From NCBI RefSeq assembly GCF_041435095.1, contig NZ_CP108025.1:2976001-3040000 (forward strand): 64,000 nucleotides of DNA, written 5' to 3'. The translations under genes and the position numbers were made by a program. The notes under the pieces were generated by a model, which was not told the origin of the DNA, searched no databases, and saw only the letters and a list, made by a program, of their open reading frames with translations. Positions 1-11,024 of this stretch are shown here, one piece after another (position 1 is the stretch's first letter; each line of letters begins with the position of its first letter). The stretch is from Kitasatospora sp. NBC_00315 (lineage in GTDB: Bacteria > Actinomycetota > Actinomycetes > Streptomycetales > Streptomycetaceae).

Positions 1-396
1 GATGTGCACCAGCAGGCGGTCGCCGGCCGTGTGCCCGAGGGTGTCGTTGAGCGAGCGGAACCGGTCGAGGTCGAGCAGGATCAGCCCGACGCTGTAGCCC
101 TCGTCGTGGTCGGCGATCGCCTCCTGGGCCGCCAGCAGGAGCGCCTGACGGTTCGGCAGGTCGGTCAGCGGGTCGGTGAGCTGGTCGCGGGCGCGGTCCC
201 GGGCGATCCGCCAGGCGGCGACCAGGACGGCCAGCGGCACCGCGAAGAGCGGGAGCAGCTCCGGTTCGTAGCGGTACACCAGGACGGCCAGCGGGATGAG
301 TGGCGCGGCCCCGGCCAGCAAGACGCCGAGCAGCAGGACAGCTCCCGCCACCCCCTGCGGCGGGCGTGTGGGCGCGCCGCCGGTCCTACGATCCAT
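1..396 (-). CDS. GGDEF-domain membrane protein (probable diguanylate cyclase), 5' part only
   Basis: The gene runs off the left edge; 132 codons are visible from an ATG at 394-396. Residues about 14-62 are hydrophobic and form one or two membrane segments (GAVLLLGVLLAGAAPLIPLA, then LLPLFAVPLAVLVAAW). After them comes the start of a GGDEF domain: DQLTDPLTDLPNRQAL, the LILLDLDRFRSLNDTLGH strand/helix and AGDRLLVHI. In known GGDEF proteins this fold makes cyclic di-GMP from two GTP. The GG(D/E)EF active-site loop lies outside the window, so catalytic competence cannot be judged, and an EAL domain could follow. It reads in the same direction as ligA but is separated from it by about 300 bp. Confidence 0.8.
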   Translation of the reverse strand, partial: MDRRTGGAPTRPPQGVAGAVLLLGVLLAGAAPLIPLAVLVYRYEPELLPLFAVPLAVLVAAWRIARDRARDQLTDPLTDLPNRQALLLAAQEAIADHDEGYSVGLILLDLDRFRSLNDTLGHTAGDRLLVHI

Positions 397-596
397 AAGC
401 CCTGTCCTCCGTTGGGCCCGCCCCGATTCAGGCCGCTTCACGGTGAGATGCCAAGCCGGCGCCGGAGGCCGCCCGGGCATGGCGTGACCCCAGCGGAGAC
501 CGGCTCAGCCGGCGCCCCCACCCCTGCTGACACTCTGTTGGGCACCAGGGTAAGCCGGGGCCAACCGGAAGGGCAGACTTTCGGGCAAGCGGGAAT

Positions 597-629
597 GTGC
601 CACCGGTGTGCGCTCGGGCACAGTGGCAC
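597..629 (-). terminator. Candidate stem-loop downstream of ligA
   Basis: GTGCCAC (597-603) pairs with GTGGCAC (623-629), and TGTGC (607-611) pairs with GCACA (618-622) around a 6-nt loop, with a 3-nt bulge on one side. It lies 64 bp past the ligA stop in the 397-692 gap. I see nothing else convincing in that gap, which must also hold the promoter of the GGDEF gene. Confidence 0.4.
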
Positions 630-692
630 CACAGCCGCTCCCCGCGCCGCACCCGGCGATGACGCCGCATCACGGCGCGGACGGGCGGCCCG

Positions 693-3131
<2,439 letters not shown>

Positions 3132-4160
3132 TCACTCCGGGTTGTCCACCAGACTCTGCGCCGCCTTCACGCTGAGTGACAGTGCCCTGCGCGCGTACTC
3201 CGGGCTCGCCCCGGCCAGCCCGCAGGTCGGCGTCACCAGCACCCGGCGGCCCAGCAGTTCCGGATCCAGCCCGAGCCTGCGCCACAACGTCCTGACACCC
3301 TGGACACTACCGGCAGGGTCCGACACTGCACCTGATTGAGCAGCTGGCCCGTCGGTGGAGGGCACCACACCGGCGAGGATCCGGGTGCCGGCCTCGACCG
3401 CCTCACCGAGGTCGTCGTCATCACGCTCCGTCAGGAGGGCGAAGTCCAGCGACACTCCGGCGACGCCGGCCCGACGCAGCAGCGGGATCGGCACGCCCGG
3501 CGCGCAGCAGTGCACCAGGACGGGGACGTCCAGCGCGGTGATCACGCTCCGCAGCACCTCCTCGGCGACCTGGCGGTCGACGGAGCGCAGCCGCTGGAAG
3601 CCGCTGGCGGTCTTCACGCCCCCGTTGAGGACGGCGGGCAGCGAGGGCTCGTCCAGCTGGAGGACCACCTGCGCGCCGGGGATCCGGCGCCGGACGTCCT
3701 CCAGATGACGGCGCAGGCCCTCGGTGAGCGAGGCGGCGATGCCGCGGCAGGCACCGGCGTCGCGCAGCGCCTTCTCCCCGTTCCTGGTCTCGATCGAGGC
3801 GGCCAGCGTCCAGGGCCCGACCGCCTGGATCTTCAGCGCGCCCTGGTGGCCCTGGGTGAACTCCTCCAGCGCGTCGAGGTCCTCGCCGAGCCAGGAGCGC
3901 GCCCGTCGGGTGTCGCGCCCGGGGCGGTCGGCGAAGCGCCAGCCGCTGGGCTCGGTCTGCGCGAACAGCTCGACCAGCAGCCCGGCGCCGCGCCCGATCA
4001 TGTCGGCACCCGGTCCCCGCGCGGGCAGTTCGGGCAGGTACGGGAGGTGCTCCAGGGCGCCGACGGCGGTCCTGGCGGCCTCCCGCGCGTCGGTGCCGGG
4101 CATCGAGCCGACGCCGGTCGCGGCGCCGTGCAGGTCGGGGAAGGCGGTTTCGGTGCTCAC
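3132..4160 (-). CDS. Cobalamin-independent methionine synthase-like protein (MetE C-terminal type)
   Basis: This 342-aa protein resembles the single-domain, C-terminal half of MetE, a TIM-barrel zinc enzyme family that transfers a methyl group to a thiol such as homocysteine. Visible family motifs are ATGVGSMPGTDAREAAR at the N-terminus, VVLQLDEPSLPAVL, the putative Zn-binding VLVHCCAPGVP, and VTPTCGLAGASPEYAR near the end. It is less than half the length of full MetE (about 760 aa), so the methyl donor may not be the polyglutamylated folate. I chose GTG at 4158-4160 because a TAGGCT box lies exactly 7 nt before it and there is no Shine-Dalgarno, which suggests leaderless mRNA. It follows ligA's promoter side by 18 bp in the same direction. 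Confidence 0.85.
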   Translation of the reverse strand: MSTETAFPDLHGAATGVGSMPGTDAREAARTAVGALEHLPYLPELPARGPGADMIGRGAGLLVELFAQTEPSGWRFADRPGRDTRRARSWLGEDLDALEEFTQGHQGALKIQAVGPWTLAASIETRNGEKALRDAGACRGIAASLTEGLRRHLEDVRRRIPGAQVVLQLDEPSLPAVLNGGVKTASGFQRLRSVDRQVAEEVLRSVITALDVPVLVHCCAPGVPIPLLRRAGVAGVSLDFALLTERDDDDLGEAVEAGTRILAGVVPSTDGPAAQSGAVSDPAGSVQGVRTLWRRLGLDPELLGRRVLVTPTCGLAGASPEYARRALSLSVKAAQSLVDNPE

Positions 4161-4167
4161 CCGGCGA

Positions 4168-4173
4168 AGCCTA
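4168..4173 (-). promoter_or_regulatory. -10 box (TAGGCT) for a leaderless methionine synthase-like mRNA
   Basis: TAGGCT on the minus strand ends 7 nt before the GTG at 4160. That would put the transcription start at the G of GTG. The -35 region is not recognisable. Confidence 0.5.
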
Positions 4174-4345
4174 CGGGCCTCACGGGGTCCGGTGCGCCGG
4201 GGCGCCGTCCGACGTCTCCGGCCGGGTTCCCGACGCCGGGCGTCCTCCCCCGGCCGTGGCGGTGGGCGCCGAGGCGCCGGTCCGACCCGAACGGTCGGAG
4301 CCGGCCTGCCCGCGTCGGACCCCGCCTGCCCGCGTCGGCCCCGGC

Positions 4346-5035
4346 CTACCTGCCCGGACGGACGGTGATCTCGGTGATCTCGGCGTCGCGCGGCAGGTCG
4401 AGGGCGGTCAGGACCGCCCTGGCCACCGACTCCGGGTCGATCCAGCGCTCGGGCTCGTACGGCGCGCCCTCCTGCTGGTGCACCCTGACCTGCATCATGG
4501 TCGCCGTCCGGCCGGGGTAGACCGAGGTGACCCGGACCCCGTTGGCGTGCTCCTCGGCGCGCAGCGCGTCGGCGAGCGCGCGCAGCCCGAACTTGCTGGC
4601 CGCGTAGCCGCCCCAGTTCGCGTCGGCCCGCAGGCCGGCGCCGGAGTTGACGAAGACGACGTGCCCGCGGACCAGCCGGACGGAGGGCAGCACCAGGCGG
4701 GTCAGCTCGGCCGGCGAGACCAGGTTGACGTTCAGCTGCTCCTGCCAGGCCTTGACCGGGAGATCGCCGATCTCCCCGAGCTGGACGACACCGGCGATGT
4801 GCAGCAGCGAGTCGATCTCGACCGGCAGCTCCTGCTGTCCGAGGATCCAGGACAGCTTGGCGGGGTCGGCGAGGTCCGCGACCAGGGTGTGCGCGCCGGG
4901 GAAGCGCTCGCGCAGTTCGGCGGCCCGGCGGGCGTTGCGGGCGAACAGCCAGAGGTTCTCGCCGCGCTCGGCGAGGCGCTCGGCCACGACGGCGCCGATG
5001 CCGGATCCCGCGCCGGTGATCAGGTGGTTTCCCAT
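4346..5035 (-). CDS. Short-chain dehydrogenase/reductase (SDR)
   Basis: A 229-aa classical-type SDR, an NAD(P)-dependent oxidoreductase with a Rossmann fold. The cofactor-binding motif is TGAGSGIG at residues 7-14, HIAG stands for the usual NNAG, and the catalytic Ser (VFVNSGAG) and YxxxK (YAASK) are all present. The C-terminal part ends early, shortly after the VYPGRT strand, giving a compact protein. The substrate cannot be inferred. It is co-directional with the LOG gene 12 bp upstream and is probably co-transcribed with it. A GAGAGGG stretch about 9 nt before ATG 5035 serves as ribosome binding site. Confidence 0.9.
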   Translation of the reverse strand: MGNHLITGAGSGIGAVVAERLAERGENLWLFARNARRAAELRERFPGAHTLVADLADPAKLSWILGQQELPVEIDSLLHIAGVVQLGEIGDLPVKAWQEQLNVNLVSPAELTRLVLPSVRLVRGHVVFVNSGAGLRADANWGGYAASKFGLRALADALRAEEHANGVRVTSVYPGRTATMMQVRVHQQEGAPYEPERWIDPESVARAVLTALDLPRDAEITEITVRPGR

Positions 5036-5047
5036 GGGCCAACCCTC

Positions 5048-5575
5048 TCAGGCTCGGGCTTCGAGGTGGGTGAAGACCTCGGCCGGATCGGCGGTGAAGG
5101 TGATCAGCTCGGCGAGCGGGCGGGGCAGGAAGCCCTCGCTGTCCATCCGCGCCAGCTGGGTGCGCAGGCCCTCGTAGAAGCCGTCGGAGTCGAGCACCAC
5201 CACCGGCTTGTCGTGCAGGGCGTGCTTCTTGAGCTCCAGCACCTCGGTGACCTCGTCCAGCGTGCCGAGGCCGCCGACCAGGACGACCACGGCGTCCGCG
5301 CGCATCAGCAGCTGGGCCTTGCGCTCGGCCAGGTCGCGGGTGGTCACGAGCTCGTCGGCGCCCTGGTACGCCTTGTGGGCGAGCATGTCGACCGAGATGC
5401 CGACCAGCTTGCCGCCGGCCGCCTTCACCCGGTCGGCGAGCCGGCCCATCAGACCGGCGTGCGAGCCGCCCCAGACCAGGGTGTGGCCGCGCTCGCCGAG
5501 CAGTCGGGCGAACTCGTCGGCGGGGGCGGTGTAGTCGTCCAGGGAGTACGCGGAGCAGAAGACGCAGATATTCAT
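5048..5575 (-). CDS. LOG family protein (TIGR00730, possible cytokinin riboside 5'-monophosphate phosphoribohydrolase)
   Basis: This 175-aa Rossmann-like protein carries the LOG landmarks: ICVFCSA at the N-terminus, LVWGGSHAGLMGRLAD, TTRDLAERKAQLLMRADA and VGGLGTLDEVTEVL. In the family the last motif is normally PGGxGTxxE and binds and hydrolyses nucleoside monophosphates; here the first Pro is Val, while GGxGT and the Glu are kept. Known LOG members release free base from (modified) AMP; the native substrate in actinomycetes is unclear. AGGAG lies 5 nt before the ATG. It precedes the SDR gene by 12 bp in the same transcript. Confidence 0.88.
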   Translation of the reverse strand: MNICVFCSAYSLDDYTAPADEFARLLGERGHTLVWGGSHAGLMGRLADRVKAAGGKLVGISVDMLAHKAYQGADELVTTRDLAERKAQLLMRADAVVVLVGGLGTLDEVTEVLELKKHALHDKPVVVLDSDGFYEGLRTQLARMDSEGFLPRPLAELITFTADPAEVFTHLEARA

Positions 5576-5645
5576 GATGCTCCTGGTGTATCACGGGCGT
5601 CCGCGCCCGCTCGCCTCCGCCCCGGGCGGGGCCGGCCGGGGCCGG

Positions 5646-6800
5646 CTACGCGCTGACGGCCCGTCGCTCGGTGCTCGCGATGGTGGCCGAGCCGACCACC
5701 CGGGTCCCGTCGTACAGCACCACGGCCTGGCCGGGCGCGATGCCCCGGGCGGGGGTGTCCAGGTCGACCCGCAGCTCGCCGTCCACCAGCGCGGCGGTGA
5801 CCGGCACCTCCTCGCCGTGGGCGCGCAGCTGGGCGGTGTACCGGCCCTCGACGACCGTCTCGGAGCCGCACCAGCGCGGGCGGACGGCGGTCAGTGACAG
5901 CACGTCCAGGCCCTCGGCCGGGCCGACCGTGACGGTGTTGTCGACCGGCGAGATGTCCAGGACGTAGCGCGGCTTGCCGTCCGCGGCGGGGCGGCCGATC
6001 CGCAGGCCCTTGCGCTGGCCGATGGTGAAGCCGTAGGCGCCGTCGTGCTCGCCGATCCGGTTGCCGTCGGTGTCGACGATGTCGCCGGCGGCGGTGCCGA
6101 GGTGCTTGGCCAGGAAGCCCTGGGTGTCGCCGTCGGCGATGAAGCAGATGTCGTGGCTGTCGGGCTTCTTGGCCACGGCCAGGCCCCGGCGCTCGGCCTC
6201 CTCGCGGATGACGTCCTTGGTGGTGTCGCCGAGCGGGAAGAGCGCGTGGGCGAGCTGGTCGGCGTCGAGCACGCCGAGGACGTAGCTCTGGTCCTTGGCG
6301 GGGTCGGCGGCGCGGTGCAACTGCCGCTCGCCGCCGGGCAGGTCGACGATCCGGGCGTAGTGGCCGGTGCAGACCGCGTCGAAGCCGAGCGCGATCGCCT
6401 TGTCCAGCAGGGCCGCGAACTTGATCTTCTCGTTGCAGCGCAGGCAGGGGTTGGGGGTGCGGCCGGCCGCGTACTCGGCGACGAAGTCGTCGATGACGTC
6501 CTCGCGGAAGCGCTCGGCGAGATCCCAGACGTAGAACGGGATGCCGATCACGTCGGCGGCCCGGCGGGCGTCGCGGGAGTCCTCGATGGTGCAGCAGCCG
6601 CGCGCGCCGGTCCGGAAGGACTGGGGGTTGGCCGAGAGCGCCAGGTGCACGCCGGTCACCTCGTGGCCGGCCTCGGCGGCGCGGGCGGCGGCGACGGCGG
6701 AGTCGACGCCGCCGGACATCGCGGCCAGAACGCGCAGGCGGCGTCCGCCCGTCGCGTCGGTCGGCTTCGGACCAGTGGGAGCACCCGGGAAGTCAGTCAT
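5646..6800 (-). CDS. mnmA: tRNA-specific 2-thiouridylase MnmA
   Basis: A 384-aa ATP-pyrophosphatase that thiolates U34 in tRNA-Lys, -Glu and -Gln. The PP-loop is [13 protein letters not shown] (about residues 26-38). The catalytic Cys pair is in TPNPCLRCN and [11 protein letters not shown], and the TGHYARI and KDQSYVLG blocks are present. Start ATG 6800 gives a short non-conserved N-terminal extension of about 25 residues; no clear Shine-Dalgarno is visible, but TACTCT sits 10 nt upstream. It lies 116 bp downstream of the cysteine desulfurase gene, and the pairing fits: the desulfurase supplies the persulfide sulfur for this reaction. Confidence 0.96.
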   Translation of the reverse strand: MTDFPGAPTGPKPTDATGGRRLRVLAAMSGGVDSAVAAARAAEAGHEVTGVHLALSANPQSFRTGARGCCTIEDSRDARRAADVIGIPFYVWDLAERFREDVIDDFVAEYAAGRTPNPCLRCNEKIKFAALLDKAIALGFDAVCTGHYARIVDLPGGERQLHRAADPAKDQSYVLGVLDADQLAHALFPLGDTTKDVIREEAERRGLAVAKKPDSHDICFIADGDTQGFLAKHLGTAAGDIVDTDGNRIGEHDGAYGFTIGQRKGLRIGRPAADGKPRYVLDISPVDNTVTVGPAEGLDVLSLTAVRPRWCGSETVVEGRYTAQLRAHGEEVPVTAALVDGELRVDLDTPARGIAPGQAVVLYDGTRVVGSATIASTERRAVSA

Positions 6801-6916
6801 GATGCGTCCAAGAGTACGTGGTCGCCCCCGGTGCCCCGCAGGAGATCGCCGGGCCGCGGGAGCGGCCGGGGTGCGCGGGGAGCCACGCCGGTGCGAGGCG
6901 GGGCGTCGGTCACGGC

Positions 6917-8101
6917 CTAGCGGCGGGCCGCCGCCGCCAGACCGGCGTTGCGCGAGCGCAGCACGGCCGGCTCGATCGCGGCGGCCAGCGCCGCGACGTC
7001 CGCCCCGGTCGAGGTGTGGCCGAACGAGAACCGCAGCGAGGCCCTGGCGAGCACCGGGTCGACGCCCATCGCCAGCAGGACGTGGCTGGGCTGCGGCACG
7101 CCCGCCGAGCAGGCCGAGCCGGTCGAGCACTCGATGCCCTGGGCGTCCAGCAGCATCAGCAGGGCGTCGCCCTCGCAGCCGGGGAAGGAGAAGTGCGCGT
7201 TGGCCGGCAGCCGGCCGGCGGCGGACGGGTCGCCGTTGAGCAGCGCGTCCGGGACGGCGCCGAGCACCACCGCGATCAGCTCGTCGCGCAGCGCGCAGAG
7301 CGCGGTGGCGTGCTCGGCCCGGCGCTCGACCGCGATCGCGGCGGCGGCGGCGAAGCCGGCGGCGGCCGGTGCGTCCAGGGTGCCGGAGCGGACGTCCCGC
7401 TCCTGGCCGCCACCGTGCAGCAGCGGCACCGGCGTCGCCCCGCGCGAGAGCAGCAGGGCGCCGATCCCGAACGGACCGCCGATCTTGTGGCCGGTGACGG
7501 TCAGCGCGGTCAGGCCCGACTCGGCGAAGGAGAGCGGCACCTGGCCGAGCGCCTGCACCGCGTCGGCGTGCATCGGGATGCCGTACTCGCTCGCCACGGC
7601 CGCGAGTTCGGCGACCGGCTGGATGGTGCCGACCTCGTTGTTGGCCCACATCACGGTGACCAGCGCGACCGAGCCCGGATCCGCCTCGATCGCCTCGCGC
7701 AGCGCCTCGGGGTGCACCCGGCCGTAGCGGTCCACCGGGAGGTACTCGACCCGGGCGCCCTCGTGCTCGGCGAGCCAGTCCACGGCGTCCAGCACCGCGT
7801 GGTGCTCCACCGGGCTGGCCAGCACCCTGGTCCGGGCCGGATCGGCGCCCCGGCGGGCCCAGTAGAGGCCCTTGACCGCGAGGTTGTCCGACTCGGTACC
7901 GCCGCCGGTGAGCACGATCTCGCTCGGCCGGGCGCCCAGCGCCTCCGCGAGCGACTCGCGGGACTCCTCGACCACCCGTCGGGCCCGGCGGCCCGCCGCG
8001 TGCAGGGAGGAGGCGTTGCCGACGACACCGAGGTGCGCCGTCATCGCGGCGATCGCCTCGGGCAGCATCGGCGTGGTCGCCGCATGGTCCAGGTATGGCA
8101 T
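6917..8101 (-). CDS. Cysteine desulfurase (IscS/NifS family)
   Basis: A 394-aa PLP enzyme that releases sulfur from cysteine as an enzyme-bound persulfide. Motifs visible: [10 protein letters not shown] at the start, [22 protein letters not shown], the PLP lysine in [26 protein letters not shown], and the active-site Cys in [11 protein letters not shown]. It fits class I (IscS-like). The ATG at 8101 is 9 nt downstream of a TACAAT -10 box, so the leader is very short. Located immediately upstream of mnmA, it is probably the sulfur donor for tRNA thiolation; Fe-S roles are possible too. Confidence 0.95.
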   Translation of the reverse strand: MPYLDHAATTPMLPEAIAAMTAHLGVVGNASSLHAAGRRARRVVEESRESLAEALGARPSEIVLTGGGTESDNLAVKGLYWARRGADPARTRVLASPVEHHAVLDAVDWLAEHEGARVEYLPVDRYGRVHPEALREAIEADPGSVALVTVMWANNEVGTIQPVAELAAVASEYGIPMHADAVQALGQVPLSFAESGLTALTVTGHKIGGPFGIGALLLSRGATPVPLLHGGGQERDVRSGTLDAPAAAGFAAAAAIAVERRAEHATALCALRDELIAVVLGAVPDALLNGDPSAAGRLPANAHFSFPGCEGDALLMLLDAQGIECSTGSACSAGVPQPSHVLLAMGVDPVLARASLRFSFGHTSTGADVAALAAAIEPAVLRSRNAGLAAAARR

Positions 8102-8110
8102 AACCCGTCG

Positions 8111-8116
8111 ATTGTA
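8111..8116 (-). promoter_or_regulatory. -10 box (TACAAT) of the cysteine desulfurase gene
   Basis: TACAAT on the minus strand is close to the vegetative consensus and ends 9 nt before ATG 8101. It is divergent from the iclR promoter 28 bp away. Confidence 0.5.
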
Positions 8117-8143
8117 GAGGGCGGCCGGGTCACGATTCGGCCA

Positions 8144-8172
8144 TTGCACCCTCTGCAACGCGTCGTTAGCCT
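8144..8172 (+). promoter_or_regulatory. Promoter of the iclR gene with an overlapping inverted repeat
   Basis: TTGCAC (8144-8149) and TAGCCT (8167-8172) are separated by exactly 17 bp, a good HrdB-type promoter. TTGCA-N5-TGCAA (8144-8158) is a perfect inverted repeat covering the -35 element, a plausible autoregulatory operator. The leader to ATG 8339 would be about 160 nt. Confidence 0.6.
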
Positions 8173-8338
8173 GGCGCCACACAACGGACCGGCCCGGAAC
8201 AGGACCGGAACACGGGTGCCGCCACCACGGAGCCGCCCCGGACCCCACGACCCGCCGCCCGAGCACGCGGCCGGCCGCGGCCCCGGAGCGGCCCGGTGCG
8301 CCCGCCCGGTCCGACCCACCGGCGCTCAGGGGGGCTCC

Positions 8339-9175
8339 ATGTCACAGTCGCTCGACCGGGCACTGACGGTCCTGGCCTCGCTCGGCGACGGCCCGGCCTC
8401 CCTCGAACAGGCCGCGAGTTCGATCGACGTGCACAAGTCCACCGCCCTGCGGCTGCTGCGCACGCTGGAGGCGCACGGCTTCGTCCACCGGCAGTCCGAC
8501 CACCGCTACCGCCTGGGCGGACGGCTCTTCTCGCTCGCCCAGCAGGCCCTGGAGGAGGTCGACGTCCGCCAGGTCGCGGCGCCCTACCTGGCCTCCCTCA
8601 ACGAGCGGTACGGCCACACCGTGCACCTCGCGGTGCTGGAGGACGGCGAGGTCGTCTACCTGGACAAGGTGGAGAGCCGCTACCCCGTCAGCCCCGGCTC
8701 CTGGCTCGGCTCCGCGTCCCGGATCGGCCGACGGGTGCCCGCCAACGCCACCGCCCTCGGCCGCGTGCTGCTCGCCGACCTGCCGCCGGAGCAGCTGGCC
8801 GCGCTGCCGACCGCCGCCACGGCGCCCGCCAGGGCGCCCCGTCGGCCCGGCTCCGCCGAGGCCCGCCGCACGGAGGAACTGCTCGGCGACCTGGCCGCCG
8901 TCAAGCGCCTCGGCTGGTCGATGGACAGCGGCGAGCATCAGGAGGCGGTCACCAGCATCGCCGCCCCGATCTCCGGCAGCGGCGGGCGGGCGGTCGCCGC
9001 CTGCGCGATCTCCGCCCCCGCCGACGTCGCCCCGGCGGCGGAGCTGACCCGGCTGCTGCCGGAGCTGCTCTGTACGGTCGAGGCGATCTCGCTGGCGTAC
9101 GGCGGCTCCCCTACTCCTCGCTGGTGCGAGAACCGTTGCGGTGCCAAGCACGCGGCGCCCGCCAGCCGAACCTGA
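8339..9175 (+). CDS. IclR family transcriptional regulator
   Basis: A 278-aa DNA-binding regulator. The N-terminal winged helix-turn-helix is at about residues 4-60 ([20 protein letters not shown], then [10 protein letters not shown]). The C-terminal effector-binding GAF-like domain contains [32 protein letters not shown] and the [12 protein letters not shown] block. GGGGG before the ATG can serve as ribosome binding site. The last 22 codons ([10 protein letters not shown] onward) overlap the convergent downstream gene by 65 bp and do not resemble an IclR C-terminus; the domain seems complete by about residue 256. The regulated genes and ligand are unknown. Confidence 0.92.
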   Translation: MSQSLDRALTVLASLGDGPASLEQAASSIDVHKSTALRLLRTLEAHGFVHRQSDHRYRLGGRLFSLAQQALEEVDVRQVAAPYLASLNERYGHTVHLAVLEDGEVVYLDKVESRYPVSPGSWLGSASRIGRRVPANATALGRVLLADLPPEQLAALPTAATAPARAPRRPGSAEARRTEELLGDLAAVKRLGWSMDSGEHQEAVTSIAAPISGSGGRAVAACAISAPADVAPAAELTRLLPELLCTVEAISLAYGGSPTPRWCENRCGAKHAAPASRT

Positions 9176-9770
9176 GCGCGAACATCCGCAGCATGAAGGC
9201 GGTCAGCGCCGCCGTCGTCCCGGTCGCCGCCGTCAGGTCGTCGAACGCGATCAGCACGGCGACCAGCGCGGAGCCGATCAGCGCGGGCACGGCGTAGATC
9301 TCGCGGTCCCAGCGCAGCAGCGAGGGGATCTCCTGCGCCAGCACGTCGCGCATCACACCGCCGCCCGCCGCGGTGACCATCCCGAGCGCGACCGAGGCCA
9401 CCGAACCCAGCCCGTAGTCGTGCGCCTTCGCCGTACCGGTGACGCAGAACAGCCCGAGGCCGAGCGCGTCCAGGGTCTGCACGCTCCGGTTGATCCGCTC
9501 GACCTGCGGGTGCAGGAAGAACACCACCAGCCCGGCCGCCAGCGGCGTCGAGAAGTACCCGAGGTTGGTGAACGCCGCCACCGGCGTCGCCCCGATCACC
9601 AGGTCGCGCATCACCCCGCCGCCGAGCGCCGTCACCTCGGCGAGCACACAGATGCCGAAGATGTCCATGTTCTTGCGCACGGCGAGCAGGCCGCCGGACA
9701 GGGCGAAGACGAAGATGCCGACCAGGTCGAGGGTCTGCTGCACGTCGGCGGGGAAGATCTGCGAGGTCAC
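9111..9770 (-). CDS. UPF0126 / TRIC-type membrane protein
   Basis: A 219-aa membrane protein made of two repeats of the UPF0126 domain. Each has a glycine-rich signature (AEVTALGGGVMRDLVIG and MVTAAGGGVMRDVLAQEIP), with about seven hydrophobic segments in total. Bacterial relatives of trimeric intracellular cation channels share this fold and likely conduct monovalent cations; some relatives have been proposed to carry glycine. I chose GTG 9770 (VTSQIFPADV...) with GGAG 9 nt upstream; GTG 9785 in the same frame is the alternative. The 3' end overlaps iclR by 65 bp on the opposite strand. Confidence 0.85.
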   Translation of the reverse strand: MTSQIFPADVQQTLDLVGIFVFALSGGLLAVRKNMDIFGICVLAEVTALGGGVMRDLVIGATPVAAFTNLGYFSTPLAAGLVVFFLHPQVERINRSVQTLDALGLGLFCVTGTAKAHDYGLGSVASVALGMVTAAGGGVMRDVLAQEIPSLLRWDREIYAVPALIGSALVAVLIAFDDLTAATGTTAALTAFMLRMFALRFGWRAPRAWHRNGSRTSEE

Positions 9771-9918
9771 CGGGCCAGTCTCCACCGCGCCGCCGGCCGG
9801 CCCCGCCACCGGCCGCCCGACGCGGCCCGCGGGCGGAACGGGCGGTCGCGGTCCCGGTCCCGGTCCGGCCGGTGGGCGCCGCCGGGGCGTCACCGTCCCG
9901 ATCCGAGGCGCCGCGCGC

Positions 9919-9924
9919 TAGCGT
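9919..9924 (+). promoter_or_regulatory. -10 box (TAGCGT) for a leaderless VOC gene mRNA
   Basis: TAGCGT ends exactly 7 nt before ATG 9931, and no Shine-Dalgarno is present. This arrangement predicts transcription starting at the A of the start codon. Confidence 0.55.
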
Positions 9925-9930
9925 GGGGAC

Positions 9931-10284
9931 ATGGCACTGGAGTGGGAGCAAGTCATCGTCGACGCGAACGACCCCGTCGCGCTGGGCCGTTGGTGGGCCG
10001 AGGCGCTCGGCTGGGTGGTGGTCGACGACTCGTCCGACGAGTTCGAGATCCGGCCCGCACCGGAGCGGCTGCCCGGCGTCCTCTTCGTCCGCGCGGTCGA
10101 CCCGAGGGTGGTGAAGAACCGCCTGCACCTGGACTTCCGGCCCGACGGCGACCAGGCGGCCGAGGTGGAACGACTGCTCGCGCTCGGCGCCCGGCGCGCG
10201 GACATCGGCCAGGGCGAGCAGACCTGGACGGTGCTCGCCGACCCGGAGGGCAACGAGTTCTGCGTGCTGAGCGTCCGCCGCTGA
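9931..10284 (+). CDS. VOC superfamily (glyoxalase-like) protein
   Basis: A 117-aa single-unit vicinal-oxygen-chelate fold protein. It begins with LEWEQVIVDANDPVALGRWW, typical of the Glyoxalase_6-like group, and ends with VLADPEGNEFCVL, which carries the terminal Glu/Asn seen in metal-site strands; NRLHLDF supplies a possible His ligand. Members range from lyases and dioxygenases to antibiotic-binding proteins, so the reaction is unknown. It stands alone, convergent with the ATPase gene 24 bp downstream. Confidence 0.85.
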   Translation: MALEWEQVIVDANDPVALGRWWAEALGWVVVDDSSDEFEIRPAPERLPGVLFVRAVDPRVVKNRLHLDFRPDGDQAAEVERLLALGARRADIGQGEQTWTVLADPEGNEFCVLSVRR

Positions 10285-10308
10285 GGACGCCCGGCGCCGG
10301 GGCTGCGC

Positions 10309-10758
10309 TCAGCCTCGGCCCAGATCGTCCAGCCGGAGCAGGAACCAGACCGCCTTGACGCCGCCCTCGGGCAGGTGCACGCCCCAGCTGTCGGCGAGCG
10401 CGTCCACCAGCGGCAGGCCCCGGCCGGACTCCGCGCAGAGGTTCTCGTCCGTGCTCACCCGGACCGGGAAGCCGGGCGCCCGGTCGGTCACCGTGACCAG
10501 CAGCAGTGGCCCGTACCGGGCGGCGTGGAACGCGGCGAACCGGCCGCCCGCGTGCGTCAGCGCGTTGGTCAGCAGCTCGGTGGCGAGAAGTTCCGCGGTG
10601 TGGACGGTGTCGGGGCCGAACCCGCGCAGCCCGCCGCGCAGCATCTCGCGGGCGAGCCGCCCCGGCAGATGGCTCGGGGACGGCCCGAAGTGCACGGCCC
10701 ACACCGGCTTGCGGCGCTGGGCGGGGAGTTCGGCACGGGGGACGAGGACTGCGGACAT
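10309..10758 (-). CDS. ATP-binding protein, anti-sigma factor (RsbW/HATPase_c) type
   Basis: A 149-aa single-domain GHKL ATPase. The N box is ELLATELLTNALTHAGG (Glu and Asn kept), the G1 box is TDRAPGFPV, and the G2 region is ESGRGLPLVDALADSWGV. In Streptomyces hundreds of such small kinase-like proteins act as anti-sigma or partner-switching proteins. GGAGGAG lies 5 nt before ATG 10758. It is divergent from an XRE-DUF5753 regulator followed by a DUF397 gene. This trio arrangement recurs in Streptomyces (whiJ/abaA-like loci), so these three probably work together in developmental or antibiotic regulation. Confidence 0.88.
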   Translation of the reverse strand: MSAVLVPRAELPAQRRKPVWAVHFGPSPSHLPGRLAREMLRGGLRGFGPDTVHTAELLATELLTNALTHAGGRFAAFHAARYGPLLLVTVTDRAPGFPVRVSTDENLCAESGRGLPLVDALADSWGVHLPEGGVKAVWFLLRLDDLGRG

Positions 10759-10862
10759 GGCTGCTCCTCCACGAAGAGTGCGCTCGGGCGTTCGCCACCG
10801 TGGCCGGTCCGGGAGGCGCTGATGGAGAACGCGGCTCGTGCCGGGTGCACTGCGGGTTTACT

Positions 10863-10939
10863 GACGGTACGTCCGTGAGCGGATCACTACCGACGGTAGG
10901 ACATGAGGTTCCATGCGTGCAACAAGTTCGCGTGAAACA
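10863..10939. promoter_or_regulatory. Repeat-rich divergent control region (ATPase / XRE genes)
   Basis: GACGGTA occurs at 10863-10869 and again at 10892-10898; the second lies inside the perfect inverted repeat CTACCG-A-CGGTAG (10887-10899). Further on, CGTGCAACA (10916-10924) and CGTGAAACA (10931-10939) form a 15-bp-spaced direct repeat. These are the only structured elements between the two divergent genes and are good candidates for binding sites of the adjacent XRE protein. Confidence 0.45.
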
Positions 10940-11024
10940 CTGTCCTTGTGATCCCCGATTCACTCGCAGGGGTGGCATCGAGCGGCAGGGGAACCGGGGA
11001 GCACCCCGGCAGAAGGGACCGACG

